Below, piece after piece: positions 43,500-52,010 of a stretch of 57,764 nucleotides of DNA (position 1 is the first letter of the stretch; each line of letters opens with the position of its first letter). Source of the DNA: Methylomonas methanica (GTDB lineage Bacteria > Pseudomonadota > Gammaproteobacteria > Methylococcales > Methylomonadaceae); NCBI RefSeq assembly GCF_001644035.1, contig NZ_LUUG01000033.1, positions 1-57,764 on the forward strand, given 5' to 3'. Under the pieces are notes generated by a model. It worked only from the letters and a program-made list of their open reading frames with translations. It was not told where the DNA came from and did no database searches. The position numbers and the translations under genes are program-made.

Positions 43500-44339
43500 A
43501 TGAGCGGCACCCTTTGCATCGACGGCATCGCCGTGCCGTTCAGCGACGGCCAAACCATTATCGAGGCCGCCCGCAGCGCCGGCGTATACATTCCTTATCT
43601 GTGTCACAGGCCGGGCTACGCCCCTTACGGCAGTTGCAAATTGTGTACGGTCAAAGTCAACGGTCGCACCAATACCGCCTGTACTCTCCCGGCTGCCGAC
43701 GGCCAGACCGTCATCAGCAACAGCCCCGACCTGCAACACGACCGCCAGCGCATCACCCAGATGCTGTTTGTGGAAGGCAACCACTTCTGCCCATCCTGCG
43801 AAAAATCCGGTAATTGCCAGTTGCAGGCCGTGGCCTACCACCAGAACATGTTGGATAACCACTACCCGCACTTTTATGCCCAGCGGGAACTGGATGCATC
43901 GCACCCGGACATATTAATCGACCACGACCGCTGCATTTTCTGCAATCTGTGCGTGCGCGCCAGCAAGGAAAAAGACGGTAAAGAGGTGTTCGGCATTGCG
44001 GGTCGCGGCATCCACAAACGTCTGATCGTCAACTCCCCCAGCGGCAAGCTGAAAGACAGCGATATTAGCGTCGACGATGAGGCCGCCCATGTCTGCCCGA
44101 CCGGCGCGATCCTGGTCAAACGCAGTGCTTATCTGGCGCCAATCGGCGAACGCATTTACGACCACCATCCCATCAGCGAAGTGGCCTGCGAAAAAGCGGT
44201 TCTCGACACCCAGGCAGCAAAAGGCCACGCCAGTTGCGACCAGGCCCAGCTAGCCGGTCAAGTCCCTCAGAACAGCGGGTCCGATTCCCACTACGCGGCA
44301 TCAATGCCTCCCGCTCCGGATATTAAACATGGCCGCTAA
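43500..44339 (+). CDS. hoxU: NAD-reducing hydrogenase subunit HoxU
   Basis: Electron-transfer subunit of the diaphorase half. The 279-residue protein has an N-terminal [2Fe-2S] ferredoxin domain (CHRPGYAPYGSCKLC..C), a HxxxCxxC..C site in GNHFCPSCEKSGNC, and CIFCNLCVRAS with CPTG. I start at ATG 43500, one base after the hoxF stop; the frame is open upstream inside hoxF. The tail beyond about 230 is long and low-complexity. It overlaps hoxY by 11 bp. Confidence 0.92.
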   Translation: MSGTLCIDGIAVPFSDGQTIIEAARSAGVYIPYLCHRPGYAPYGSCKLCTVKVNGRTNTACTLPAADGQTVISNSPDLQHDRQRITQMLFVEGNHFCPSCEKSGNCQLQAVAYHQNMLDNHYPHFYAQRELDASHPDILIDHDRCIFCNLCVRASKEKDGKEVFGIAGRGIHKRLIVNSPSGKLKDSDISVDDEAAHVCPTGAILVKRSAYLAPIGERIYDHHPISEVACEKAVLDTQAAKGHASCDQAQLAGQVPQNSGSDSHYAASMPPAPDIKHGR

Positions 44340-44868
44340 GATTAAAATAGCCACCACCTCGCTGGCCGGCTGTTTTGGCTGCCATATGTCGTTCCTGGAC
44401 ATAGACGAGCGTTTACTGAGCTTGGCGGAAGTGGTCGAATTCGACCGCTCACCGCTCACCGACATCGAGCATTGCGGCCCCTGCGACATCGGCCTGATCG
44501 AAGGCGGGGTTTGCAATTCCGAAAACGTCCACGTACTTAGAGAATTTCGCAATAACTGCAAAATTCTGGTGGCGGTCGGTGCCTGCGCGATCAACGGCGG
44601 TCTGCCTGCGCTGCGTAACTTTTTTAAACTGGAAGATTGCCTGCTGGAAGCCTACCAAGACGGCATAGGCGTGGACAATCCGCAGATACCCAACGACCCG
44701 GAATTGCCTTTATTGCTGGATAAGGTGCGGCCTATCCACGAGATCGTCAAGATCGATTACTTTATGCCCGGCTGCCCGCCGTCCGCCGATGTGTTCTGGA
44801 ACTATCTCAACGCATTGATCGAAGGCCGCGACCCGACTCTACCTTATGAATTAGTCCATTACGACTAA
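44329..44868 (+). CDS. hoxY: NAD-reducing hydrogenase small subunit HoxY
   Basis: The 179-residue Fe-S subunit links the NiFe site to the diaphorase. The proximal [4Fe-4S] ligands lie in CFGCHMSFLD, GAC and GCPPSAD. Short form without Tat signal, as for cytoplasmic group 3d enzymes. Confidence 0.93.
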   Translation: MAAKIKIATTSLAGCFGCHMSFLDIDERLLSLAEVVEFDRSPLTDIEHCGPCDIGLIEGGVCNSENVHVLREFRNNCKILVAVGACAINGGLPALRNFFKLEDCLLEAYQDGIGVDNPQIPNDPELPLLLDKVRPIHEIVKIDYFMPGCPPSADVFWNYLNALIEGRDPTLPYELVHYD

Positions 44869-44880
44869 TAGGGAACCGCT

Positions 44881-46392
44881 GTGTACGAATATCTTGAAAC
44901 CGCCGATCCGGCTTTAGTCGCAGCCGGCAAATTAAAACGGGTCGCTGTCGATCCGGTTTCCCGCGTCGAAGGCCACGGCAAAGTGACCTTGCTGTTAGAC
45001 GAAGACAATAAAGTCCAGCAAGCCCGCCTGCACATCGTCGAATTTCGCGGCTTCGAAAAATTCATCCAGGGCCGCCCTTATTGGGAACTACCGGTGATGG
45101 TGCAACGCTTGTGCGGCATTTGTCCGGTCAGCCATCATCTGGCCGCCGCCAAGGCCATCGATCAGTTGGTCGGCGTCGATCCGGCCAATCTGCCGCCGGC
45201 AGCGGATAAATTGCGCCGCTTGCTGCATTTCGGTCAGGTGTTGCAATCGCATGCTTTGCATTTTTTCCACCTGTCCAGCCCGGATTTGCTGTTTGGTTTT
45301 GAAAGCGAGATCGGCAAGCGCAGCATTGTCTCGGTGCTGGCCGACTATCCGGACATTGGCTTGCAAGGCGTGAAACTGCGCAAATACGGCCAGGAAGTAA
45401 TCCGCATGGTCTCCGGCAAACGTATCCACGGCACCGGCGCCATTCCCGGCGGCATGAACAAAGCCTTAAGCCAAGCAGAGCGCGATTATTTAAAACAAGA
45501 TATCGCGCAAATCGTAGTTTGGGCGCAAGCCGCTTTGCAACTGGTCACAAAAGTCCACACCTCCCACCTGCCCTATTACGACAACTTCGCGACGATCCGC
45601 AGCAAATATCTGAGCTTGACCAAGCCTAACGGCGCGCTGGAGCTTTATCACGGCGGGATTCGGGTGAAAGACGAACAAGGCGAAACCCTGGTCGACCATT
45701 ACGATTACTGCGATTACCCGGCACTGATCCGCGAAGAAGTCCGTTCCTGGACCTATATGAAATTTCCCTACCTGACAGCGCTGGGTAAAGCCGATGGCTG
45801 GTATCGGGTGGGGCCGTTGGCGCGCGTAAACAACTGCGATTTTATCGACACGCCGCTCGCGGAAGCCGCCCGCGTCGAGTTCAAGCTGCATGGCGGTGAA
45901 GCGATGGTGCATAGCACCCTGGCCTTCCACTGGACGCGCATGATCGAATTGTTGCATTGCGCGGAAAGCATCGAAATCTTGCTGGACGATCCGGACCTGC
46001 TGAGCAGCGATCTGGTTACTAAAGGCGAAAAGCGCCACGAAGGCATAGGCGTCATCGAAGCCCCGCGCGGCACGCTGTTTCATCATTATCAAATCGACGA
46101 AAACGACATCGTCACCAAAGCCAATCTGATTGTCTCCACTACCAGTAACAACACGGCGATGAACGAATCGGTCAGGCAAGTGGCGGCGGAATATCTGTCC
46201 GGCCGAGAATTAACCGAACCCCTGCTGAATAATCTGGAAGTAGCGATCCGCGCCTACGATCCTTGCCTATCCTGCGCCACACATGCGGTGGGCAAAATGC
46301 CTTTGCAGTTGGAATTGGTCGATGCCGAAGGCAAATTGGTGGACAAACTGATTCGGCATAGCAACGGCGAATTTATTCACGGCAGCGAATGA
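44881..46392 (+). CDS. hoxH: NAD-reducing hydrogenase large subunit HoxH
   Basis: Catalytic [NiFe] subunit of 503 residues. Nickel ligands are in RLCGICPVSHH and the C-terminal DPCLSCATH. The peptide after that His (about 35 residues, AVGKMPLQ...) should be removed by HoxW. The start is GTG 44881 behind AGGGAA. Its stop overlaps hoxW by 4 bp. The hyp genes for cofactor assembly are not in the window. Confidence 0.95.
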   Translation: MYEYLETADPALVAAGKLKRVAVDPVSRVEGHGKVTLLLDEDNKVQQARLHIVEFRGFEKFIQGRPYWELPVMVQRLCGICPVSHHLAAAKAIDQLVGVDPANLPPAADKLRRLLHFGQVLQSHALHFFHLSSPDLLFGFESEIGKRSIVSVLADYPDIGLQGVKLRKYGQEVIRMVSGKRIHGTGAIPGGMNKALSQAERDYLKQDIAQIVVWAQAALQLVTKVHTSHLPYYDNFATIRSKYLSLTKPNGALELYHGGIRVKDEQGETLVDHYDYCDYPALIREEVRSWTYMKFPYLTALGKADGWYRVGPLARVNNCDFIDTPLAEAARVEFKLHGGEAMVHSTLAFHWTRMIELLHCAESIEILLDDPDLLSSDLVTKGEKRHEGIGVIEAPRGTLFHHYQIDENDIVTKANLIVSTTSNNTAMNESVRQVAAEYLSGRELTEPLLNNLEVAIRAYDPCLSCATHAVGKMPLQLELVDAEGKLVDKLIRHSNGEFIHGSE

Positions 46393-46868
46393 CCAAACCC
46401 ATCCTGGTGTTCGGTTACGGCAACCCCAGCCGTGGCGACGACGCCGTTGGTCCATTAGTATTGGACTACCTTGCCGAACATATCGACCTGACCCGTATCG
46501 AATTGCTCAGCGACTTTCAATTACAAATCGAACACGCGCTGGATTTGCAAGATCGCGAGTTGGTGGTGTTTGTCGACGCTGCGGAAAACTGTCCGGAGAG
46601 CTTCACTTATACCCCACTCAGCCCGGCGCAAGACCGCAGCTACAGCAGCCATGCGCTGAGTCCTGCGGCACTGCTAGCGGTCTATCAATCCGTCAGCGAG
46701 CAGCCGATCCCGCCCTGCTTTTTATTAAGCATCCAAGCCGAAGCCTTCGAACTGGGCACGGGTTTGAGCGAACGTTGCAGGGCCAATTTACAACACGCTT
46801 GCCGCTTCCTGGAAAAGCTGCTGACGCAGCCGCTATCAACCATCGTTAAGAGTCAATCTGAAAGCTGA
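46389..46868 (+). CDS. hoxW: Hydrogenase maturation endopeptidase HoxW
   Basis: HycI/HybD-fold protease of 159 residues that trims the HoxH C-terminus once Ni is in place. GYGNPSRGDDAVGP is the family N-terminus with the Ni-sensing Asp/Glu; FVDAAE and SSHALSP follow. It is coupled to hoxH by the ATGA overlap. Confidence 0.9.
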   Translation: MTKPILVFGYGNPSRGDDAVGPLVLDYLAEHIDLTRIELLSDFQLQIEHALDLQDRELVVFVDAAENCPESFTYTPLSPAQDRSYSSHALSPAALLAVYQSVSEQPIPPCFLLSIQAEAFELGTGLSERCRANLQHACRFLEKLLTQPLSTIVKSQSES

Positions 46869-46989
46869 ATCGACTGAGCTTTGGAGACAAGCGCCAGCCG
46901 AGCGCCCCATTAAAGTGCGGACAGAACCTGCGCACAACCTTATGCTGTTATACAATATTTAATAAAACTGTCATAAACAAGGAAACACC

Positions 46990-47619
46990 ATGTTCTCTCT
47001 ACAAACCATCTTTGGCAAAGGCGATAAATTTTATGGCTTGCTTGAAGCCAGTGCGGAGTCAGCACACGCCTCGGCCAAAGCCTTGATAGAGTTGCTCAGC
47101 ACGCCCACAACCCAGCAATCATTGGAAAAATTTAAACAGGCACGGCGCCGGGAAAAGAATTTATTCAGCCAAATCAGCGAAGAATTGGTCAATACCTTCG
47201 TTACCGTGCTGGATCGCGAGGACATTGAAGCGCTAAACGGCGCGCTGTATAAAATCCCCAAAGTGGTGGAAAAATTTGCGGAACGCTACAGCTTAGCCTT
47301 GGGCCGCATGGGCGAAGTAGACTTCATCAGCCGTGCGCAGATGCTGGAACAAGCCTGCCAGGTTTTGGAGCAAATGGTGGGACAGCTGCGCAAAGGTATG
47401 GATTTGGATGAAGTCAAACGCCTAAACGATCAACTGCAAACCATTGAAGCGGAAGCCGACGACCAAATTCTTGAGCTGTATCGCGACGTCTATGCCAACG
47501 AAACCGATCCGATCCGCTACCTAGTCAAAACCAATTTGTTTGAAATCCTCGAAAAAGCCATCGATCGCTGCCGCGATGCCGGCAATGTGGTTTATCACAT
47601 CGTCTTAAAAAACTCATAA
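46990..47619 (+). CDS. DUF47/PhoU-like regulator of the Pit transporter
   Basis: All-helical PhoU-fold protein of 209 residues (DUF47), usually found with Pit transporters and thought to control them. It ends 10 bp before the transporter start. A single consensus Pho half-site CTGTCATAAAC lies at 46968-46978, between -22 and -12 of the ATG. Without a convincing second half-site, regulation is uncertain. Confidence 0.88.
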   Translation: MFSLQTIFGKGDKFYGLLEASAESAHASAKALIELLSTPTTQQSLEKFKQARRREKNLFSQISEELVNTFVTVLDREDIEALNGALYKIPKVVEKFAERYSLALGRMGEVDFISRAQMLEQACQVLEQMVGQLRKGMDLDEVKRLNDQLQTIEAEADDQILELYRDVYANETDPIRYLVKTNLFEILEKAIDRCRDAGNVVYHIVLKNS

Positions 47620-47629
47620 AAGGACTGTC

Positions 47630-48745
47630 ATGCTGACATTGCTTTTGCTGGTCATTCTGGCGGCACTGATATTCGAGTTCGTTAACGGTTTTCACGACAC
47701 CGCCAACTCTATTGCCACGGTGGTTGCCACCAAAGTACTAACGCCCACCCAGGCGGTGATCCTGGCTGCGGTAACTAATCTGGTCGGCGCCTTGTCAGGT
47801 ACCGCCGTGGCCAAAACCATTTCCTCCGGACTGGTCGATACCGGCATGGTCACAATCACCTCCGAAGTACTGATTTGCGCACTGACCGGAGCGATTATCT
47901 GGAATCTAATTACCTGGGCCTTGGGCCTGCCCTCTTCTTCCAGCCACGCCTTGATCGGCGGCTTATGCGGCGCTGCTCTGGCGGCGGGACACAATAATCC
48001 TGATGTATTGATATGGTCAAAAACCGCATTAGTCTGGACCGAAAACAAAGGACTGCTCTGGAAAGTGGTGATTCCGATGATCAGCTCCCCGATTGCCGGT
48101 TTTACCTTGGGCATTTTGATCATGGGTTTGTTGATGGCGATCATCAGCGGCATGAATGCCGCCGGCGGCCTATTGGGGCAAATTTCGCGGCCGAAATGGA
48201 TCAATGCCTTGTTCGGAAAAGCGCAATTGGTATCAGCCGGTTATATGGGATTTGCACACGGCAGCAACGATGCGCAAAAAACCATGGGCATCATCGCACT
48301 GGCCATATTTACGGCAAACAACGCCGGCACGCTGGATCAATTGCCGGGTTGGGCGGAATTCCTGCGTCCGGACGGCGGAGAAAAAGACATAGACACCTGG
48401 ATCGTGTTCAGTTGCGCGTTGATCATGGCACTCGGCACCTCGGTGGGCGGCTGGCGAATTATCAAGACTCTTGGCCACAAAATGGTCAAGCTGCACCCGA
48501 TAAACGGCTTCGCGGCAGAAACCAGCTCCGCCACCATCCTATTGGCTGCCGCGCATTTTGGTATGCCGGTTTCCACCACACATAGTATTTCCACCGCGAT
48601 CATGGGCGTAGGTTTTGCCAAAAACCCGCACACGCTGAAACTTTCCGTGATCGAACGGATTGTCTGGGCCTGGGTTTTGACCATTCCCGCCGCCGGCGGC
48701 ATTGCCTGGGGCATGGTGAGTTTATTGCCAATGTTGCAGAATTAA
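47630..48745 (+). CDS. Low-affinity inorganic phosphate transporter (Pit/PiT family)
   Basis: Inner-membrane permease of 371 residues with the two PiT repeats: EFVNGFHDTANSIATVVATK near the N-terminus and GFAHGSNDAQKTMGIIAL in the second half. GLPSSSSHALIGG and MPVSTTHSISTAIMG are matching internal-repeat motifs. It moves metal-phosphate with protons or Na. Partner of the preceding DUF47 gene. Confidence 0.95.
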   Translation: MLTLLLLVILAALIFEFVNGFHDTANSIATVVATKVLTPTQAVILAAVTNLVGALSGTAVAKTISSGLVDTGMVTITSEVLICALTGAIIWNLITWALGLPSSSSHALIGGLCGAALAAGHNNPDVLIWSKTALVWTENKGLLWKVVIPMISSPIAGFTLGILIMGLLMAIISGMNAAGGLLGQISRPKWINALFGKAQLVSAGYMGFAHGSNDAQKTMGIIALAIFTANNAGTLDQLPGWAEFLRPDGGEKDIDTWIVFSCALIMALGTSVGGWRIIKTLGHKMVKLHPINGFAAETSSATILLAAAHFGMPVSTTHSISTAIMGVGFAKNPHTLKLSVIERIVWAWVLTIPAAGGIAWGMVSLLPMLQN

Positions 48746-48950
48746 GCCTGGACTCAAATCGCTGATTTGAATGACAGTCATAGGGAATTTAGGGTCGGGT
48801 TAATAATTGACTACGCGAATTCCCAGGGTAGCCTACTTGATAAGGGAGACTAATGCTGTAAAAAACCATATCCTTATAGCGCAGCCCCAAAAATCATTAG
48901 TCGCCCCCATTGAAGTACCCATACTTTTCCTAAATTTAGAGGTGACTGAA
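48746..48950. other. Gap after the Pit gene
   Basis: Contains the dispersed motif TTTAGGGTCGGGTTAATAAT (from 48788) and otherwise nothing recognisable. Confidence 0.5.
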
Positions 48951-49080
48951 ATGATGAGAGAAATACTGGAAATCGTGATGCTGTTGGGCTTGATGGGGGG
49001 GCCTGTTTTTCGTGAAACATGAGTTCGAGAAAGACAAGCGGGAAAGACTGAGCGACGGCAAACCGGAACCCAGAGAATGA
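48951..49080 (+). pseudogene. Small membrane protein gene with a shift at a G7 run
   Basis: ATG 48951 follows GAGGTGACTGAA and starts a hydrophobic peptide (MMREILEIVMLLGLMGG). At seven G (48995-49001) the frame soon hits a stop. One G fewer gives a continuous 43-residue product with a charged tail (FFVKHEFEKDKRERLSDGK) ending at TGA 49080. Either a mutation, a sequencing error in the G run, or a real slippery site. Confidence 0.5.
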
Positions 49081-49450
49081 GACAATTTTGGCTCTAGTCT
49101 ATTAATAACAATTAGGCTTTCCTCCCAACATACGCGTAAAGCAGTGAGCATGGCTGTAAGATGTTACATATCTCGTTAGCCGTGTGCCATCGTCGACATT
49201 AGTTTATTCACTCGGCCAGCAAGCCAAATAGGCGGGGGACTAGTAGCCACACTCGGTTTGCTATGCCATTTAACGGCCCCATGAAATTTAAGGGCCGGAT
49301 TAATAACCAATCGTGACTTGTTATGTCGAAAACGATCGATTGCCGTCATGTCCGGCAGATACGATGTTTTAAACATGCAATACCTATATTTACTTCGAGG
49401 CTTTCTTCGGAAATTTTGAAACGTATTATCGCAACATCCCACACATCCGT
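49081..49450. other. Gene-free stretch
   Basis: About 370 bp with another copy of the dispersed motif (TTTAAGGGCCGGATTAATAA, from 49287). No gene, terminator or RNA recognised. Confidence 0.45.
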
Positions 49451-50008
49451 TCAGCGATAAGACTGAGATTCATGGCGAAATTCGTTGAGTTGCCGTTCGT
49501 GGTAGTAAAGATCATCCCGAGCGCGGTCTCTGTTACGACTTAAGTGCCTTATATCGTCACGAATTCTGGCCCGGTCTTTGTCGTTTAACTTGTTATCCCC
49601 CAAGCTACTTTCTTTGCTGGAAAGTTCGTTATCTATCCTTTCAAGTTCGGCGCGTTCTTTATGGACGGCGTAAGCCGCTGCGTGGTAACGGCTAAATACG
49701 CTATCAATCGATGGCGGGCAAACATGTCGATAATCATGTCCTTGCAAACCCTCTTCAAAAGCGTTCTCGATCCGACAGTATTCTTTTATGCCCTGTTCGC
49801 GGCCAGCAAAATACTGCGAATCATTCACCGCGACGCCGTATTCGGAACATGCTTTTTGGTGATCATTTAGCCTGTCACTCGTTGCACCGGAACGGCCGTC
49901 TTGAACCCCCAAACCAAACCAATCACCCCGCTTGCAGTCCTGTTGGCTAAGCGTTGCACAGCCGGTTAAAAAAACAGCAAATAGACAGCCAGTTAAGCGT
50001 TTCACCAT
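49451..50008 (-). CDS. DUF2799-like lipoprotein
   Basis: The 185-residue lipoprotein has lipobox LTGC at about 14-17 and a Cys-containing domain (DCKRGDWFGLGVQDGRSG, FAGREQGIKEYC) as in DUF2799 proteins. A charged coiled coil from about 115 to the end is rich in Arg/Asp. ATG 50008 after GGGAAGG is clearly the start; the frame is open to 50077. Function unknown; a cell-envelope role is likely. Confidence 0.75.
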   Translation of the reverse strand: MVKRLTGCLFAVFLTGCATLSQQDCKRGDWFGLGVQDGRSGATSDRLNDHQKACSEYGVAVNDSQYFAGREQGIKEYCRIENAFEEGLQGHDYRHVCPPSIDSVFSRYHAAAYAVHKERAELERIDNELSSKESSLGDNKLNDKDRARIRDDIRHLSRNRDRARDDLYYHERQLNEFRHESQSYR

Positions 50009-50885
50009 GATTTTGCCTTCCCAATAAAGATTCACCATACAGTGAGAAAAGCTGCAATTGCTTGGAGCCCCACGCACACCCTAAAACTATTTCAATTAGA
50101 AACGGGATCGCTGGAAATTATAGTCAACGTTGAAAATTAAACGACTCAATACAGATAATCATCAACCAAGCTGAATCTGGTCATACCGGGCCGATTAGAT
50201 GACATGTTGACCGACGACATAATCGATTTATGCAAAGATGCCTGAGATAACTTTAATCAGCCAATGAAAATTGGATTTCCGGACAAATTGAAATGACTGC
50301 TATTGGGAAAGTTGGAATGGGCAAGCCAGTCAAAACAACCAACTGAACCCCATAAAGACGAGACTAAAGTTTATTCCCCATCACAGGGCAACTGCAACAC
50401 GCCATGGCCTCTATCGTGAATGCGGTAGAGGCTTTTCGGTGCATGCTAAGGGCTTATTTCCAACGGCGGTTGAATGTCCGACCGTAAATGGATAAGCGTA
50501 ATCGATGGAGCTTGATGGTTACGACGCCGGATTCATCGCGATGGCAGCCGAATCCAGGATGCGTAAGGTCCTCAAAAAAGACATGGTACTGTTTAAGTTG
50601 GAGCTCTGCCGTCATCGTATTTCTTATCCTATTTCTGTGAAGACATAGACACTATAGGCTCTGAAATAAAAGGATTATTTGATCTAAAGCAAACATTAGC
50701 ATAATGCAACTAATACATGGCAAAGCCGACACTGAATATAGACAAAACTGGCAGACGTTTTTGTGTGGCATCTCGCGGCTCCCCTAGCCGCAACACACTA
50801 TGACATCAGGACTTTTTCTCCGTCAGAAAAATTCCATCACGCAATGTTAAACTGAGGAGCCAAGAGGACATAAAACGGGGTGTGT
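50009..50885. other. Long gene-poor region
   Basis: Almost 900 bp with no convincing gene. A 14-bp-arm-total hairpin GCCTCTA..TAGAGGC with TTTT (50407-50436) looks like a terminator but has no obvious gene before it. A frame of about 50 codons near 50506-50650 has no supporting features. Possibly decayed sequence or an unrecognised RNA ending at the hairpin. Confidence 0.4.
50407..50436 (+). terminator. Orphan terminator-like hairpin
   Basis: GCCTCTA, 12-nt loop, TAGAGGC, TTTT. No gene directly upstream, so it may end a small RNA. Confidence 0.45.
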
Positions 50886-51269
50886 ATGGGTTACGGCTTA
50901 AAGTGGGAACGTATCGGAGTGGTTAAGAAATTCGCTGAACAAGTGAACGATGCAGAATTCATGGCGGCTACCGAAGACGTGCAAAATGATCCAAATTTCG
51001 GCCGCATTTTGTTTGTCATAAATGATTTTTCAGAGGTGAGCGATTTCGAAGTAACACCCCCGATTATAAAGGCTTATTTTGCTAGCGTGGCGGATGCTTA
51101 CCGCGTCAATGATAAGGTTAAAATTGCATTTATAACCCAGGATCGCGAGCTTGAAGCACAAATCAATACCTTAGTTCACACCAGTCCATTGCCCTATAGA
51201 TCCAGAGTGTTTAAGTCTGTAAGTGAGGCACGCAATTGGTGCAAGGGACCAAAATTCAAAAACCCTTGA
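50886..51269 (+). CDS. SpoIIAA/STAS-like protein of unknown function
   Basis: The 127-residue soluble protein has alternating beta/alpha pattern (RILFVINDFSEVSDFE, KVKIAFITQDRELEAQI, YRSRVFKSVSEARNWC). This resembles STAS/SpoIIAA-like single-domain proteins often found with signalling genes. I prefer ATG 50886, which follows CGGGG, over GTG 50880. It is convergent with the receiver gene, the stops only 5 bp apart. Confidence 0.65.
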   Translation: MGYGLKWERIGVVKKFAEQVNDAEFMAATEDVQNDPNFGRILFVINDFSEVSDFEVTPPIIKAYFASVADAYRVNDKVKIAFITQDRELEAQINTLVHTSPLPYRSRVFKSVSEARNWCKGPKFKNP

Positions 51270-51274
51270 TTTAA

Positions 51275-51661
51275 TCAGTTTAGGTTTTTACTGATATTGA
51301 TGGCCGAGTTGATTCGGATAATCAAATCTCGGGGCGAAAAGGGTTTCGTAATGTAATCATTGACGCCGACTTCAAACGCGCGAATCCGATCATTTCTTTC
51401 CGCCCGTGCTGTCAGAAGAATAACGGGTAACGCAGTGAATTTCGGATCGTTTTTTAAGCGCCGAGTCATTTCGATACCGCTGATACCGGGAAGCATCCAA
51501 TCTAGAACCAGCAAATCTACGGAGGTTTCTGCTAATGATTGTTGCGCCTCTTCGGCCGTTGCAACAGTTGTTACATTCATTCCTGCATTTTCCAGCACCA
51601 TCAGTAGCATATCCCTGATAGATTCCTCGTCGTCAACGACAAGAATATTTAAAGTTGGCAT
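51275..51661 (-). CDS. Stand-alone PhoB-like receiver domain
   Basis: Response-regulator receiver of 128 residues: ILVVDDEESIRDML (acidic pair), LLVLDWMLPGISG with the phospho-Asp, VILLTARAE, and NDYITKPFSPRDL with the conserved Lys. The DWMLPG and DDYITKPFSP-type motifs are those of PhoB/OmpR receivers. The protein stops where the DNA-binding domain should start, so it is output-less. No histidine kinase is adjacent. A weak Pho-like pair lies about 190 bp upstream. Confidence 0.85.
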   Translation of the reverse strand: MPTLNILVVDDEESIRDMLLMVLENAGMNVTTVATAEEAQQSLAETSVDLLVLDWMLPGISGIEMTRRLKNDPKFTALPVILLTARAERNDRIRAFEVGVNDYITKPFSPRDLIIRINSAINISKNLN

Positions 51662-52010
51662 GATCTTTCATCGTGAAGTTATTGCAGGTAGCCCAGAGTT
51701 TCTGGCTAGAACAATGCAGACAAGTTATTGGGTAAGAAGGGGCGAATAGAGAAGTGTTAACAAAACTATGCTTCTGCCGTTAATAGTCGCCGTGTGACAT
51801 ATATTTGAATCACTGCCGCCGCCATCATGTCAAGCATACGGCTATTATGTTACGGAATTGTGACAATCCCTGCGGCACTTTGGCGAGCAGTAGTTTGGAT
51901 AGGTTATTAAAATGACACGCATTAGCTGTCAAACAAAAAAGCATTCGTTACAAGAAGCCCCGGCCAATCCAGATGCACTAAGCATCTGCCCAGCCGGGCC
52001 TGTTGACAAA
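51662..52010. other. Gap between receiver and phoD-like genes
   Basis: About 350 bp. It contains the weak Pho-like pair at 51849-51866 and is otherwise unremarkable. Confidence 0.5.
51849..51866 (-). promoter_or_regulatory. Possible Pho-box-like site for the receiver gene
   Basis: On the minus strand TTGTCAC AATT CCGTAAC; the second half-site is degenerate. Confidence 0.35.

Noticed and set aside
49081..49450. Minus-strand 88-codon frame (49176-49442)
   Set aside because: No ribosome site, no family resemblance, and it overlaps a dispersed repeat motif.
50380..50436. Possible c-di-GMP-I riboswitch (CAGGGCAA followed by ACGC and GCC)
   Set aside because: The GAAA-capped first hairpin and the GACGCAAAGCC block are missing, and no gene follows within 440 bp.
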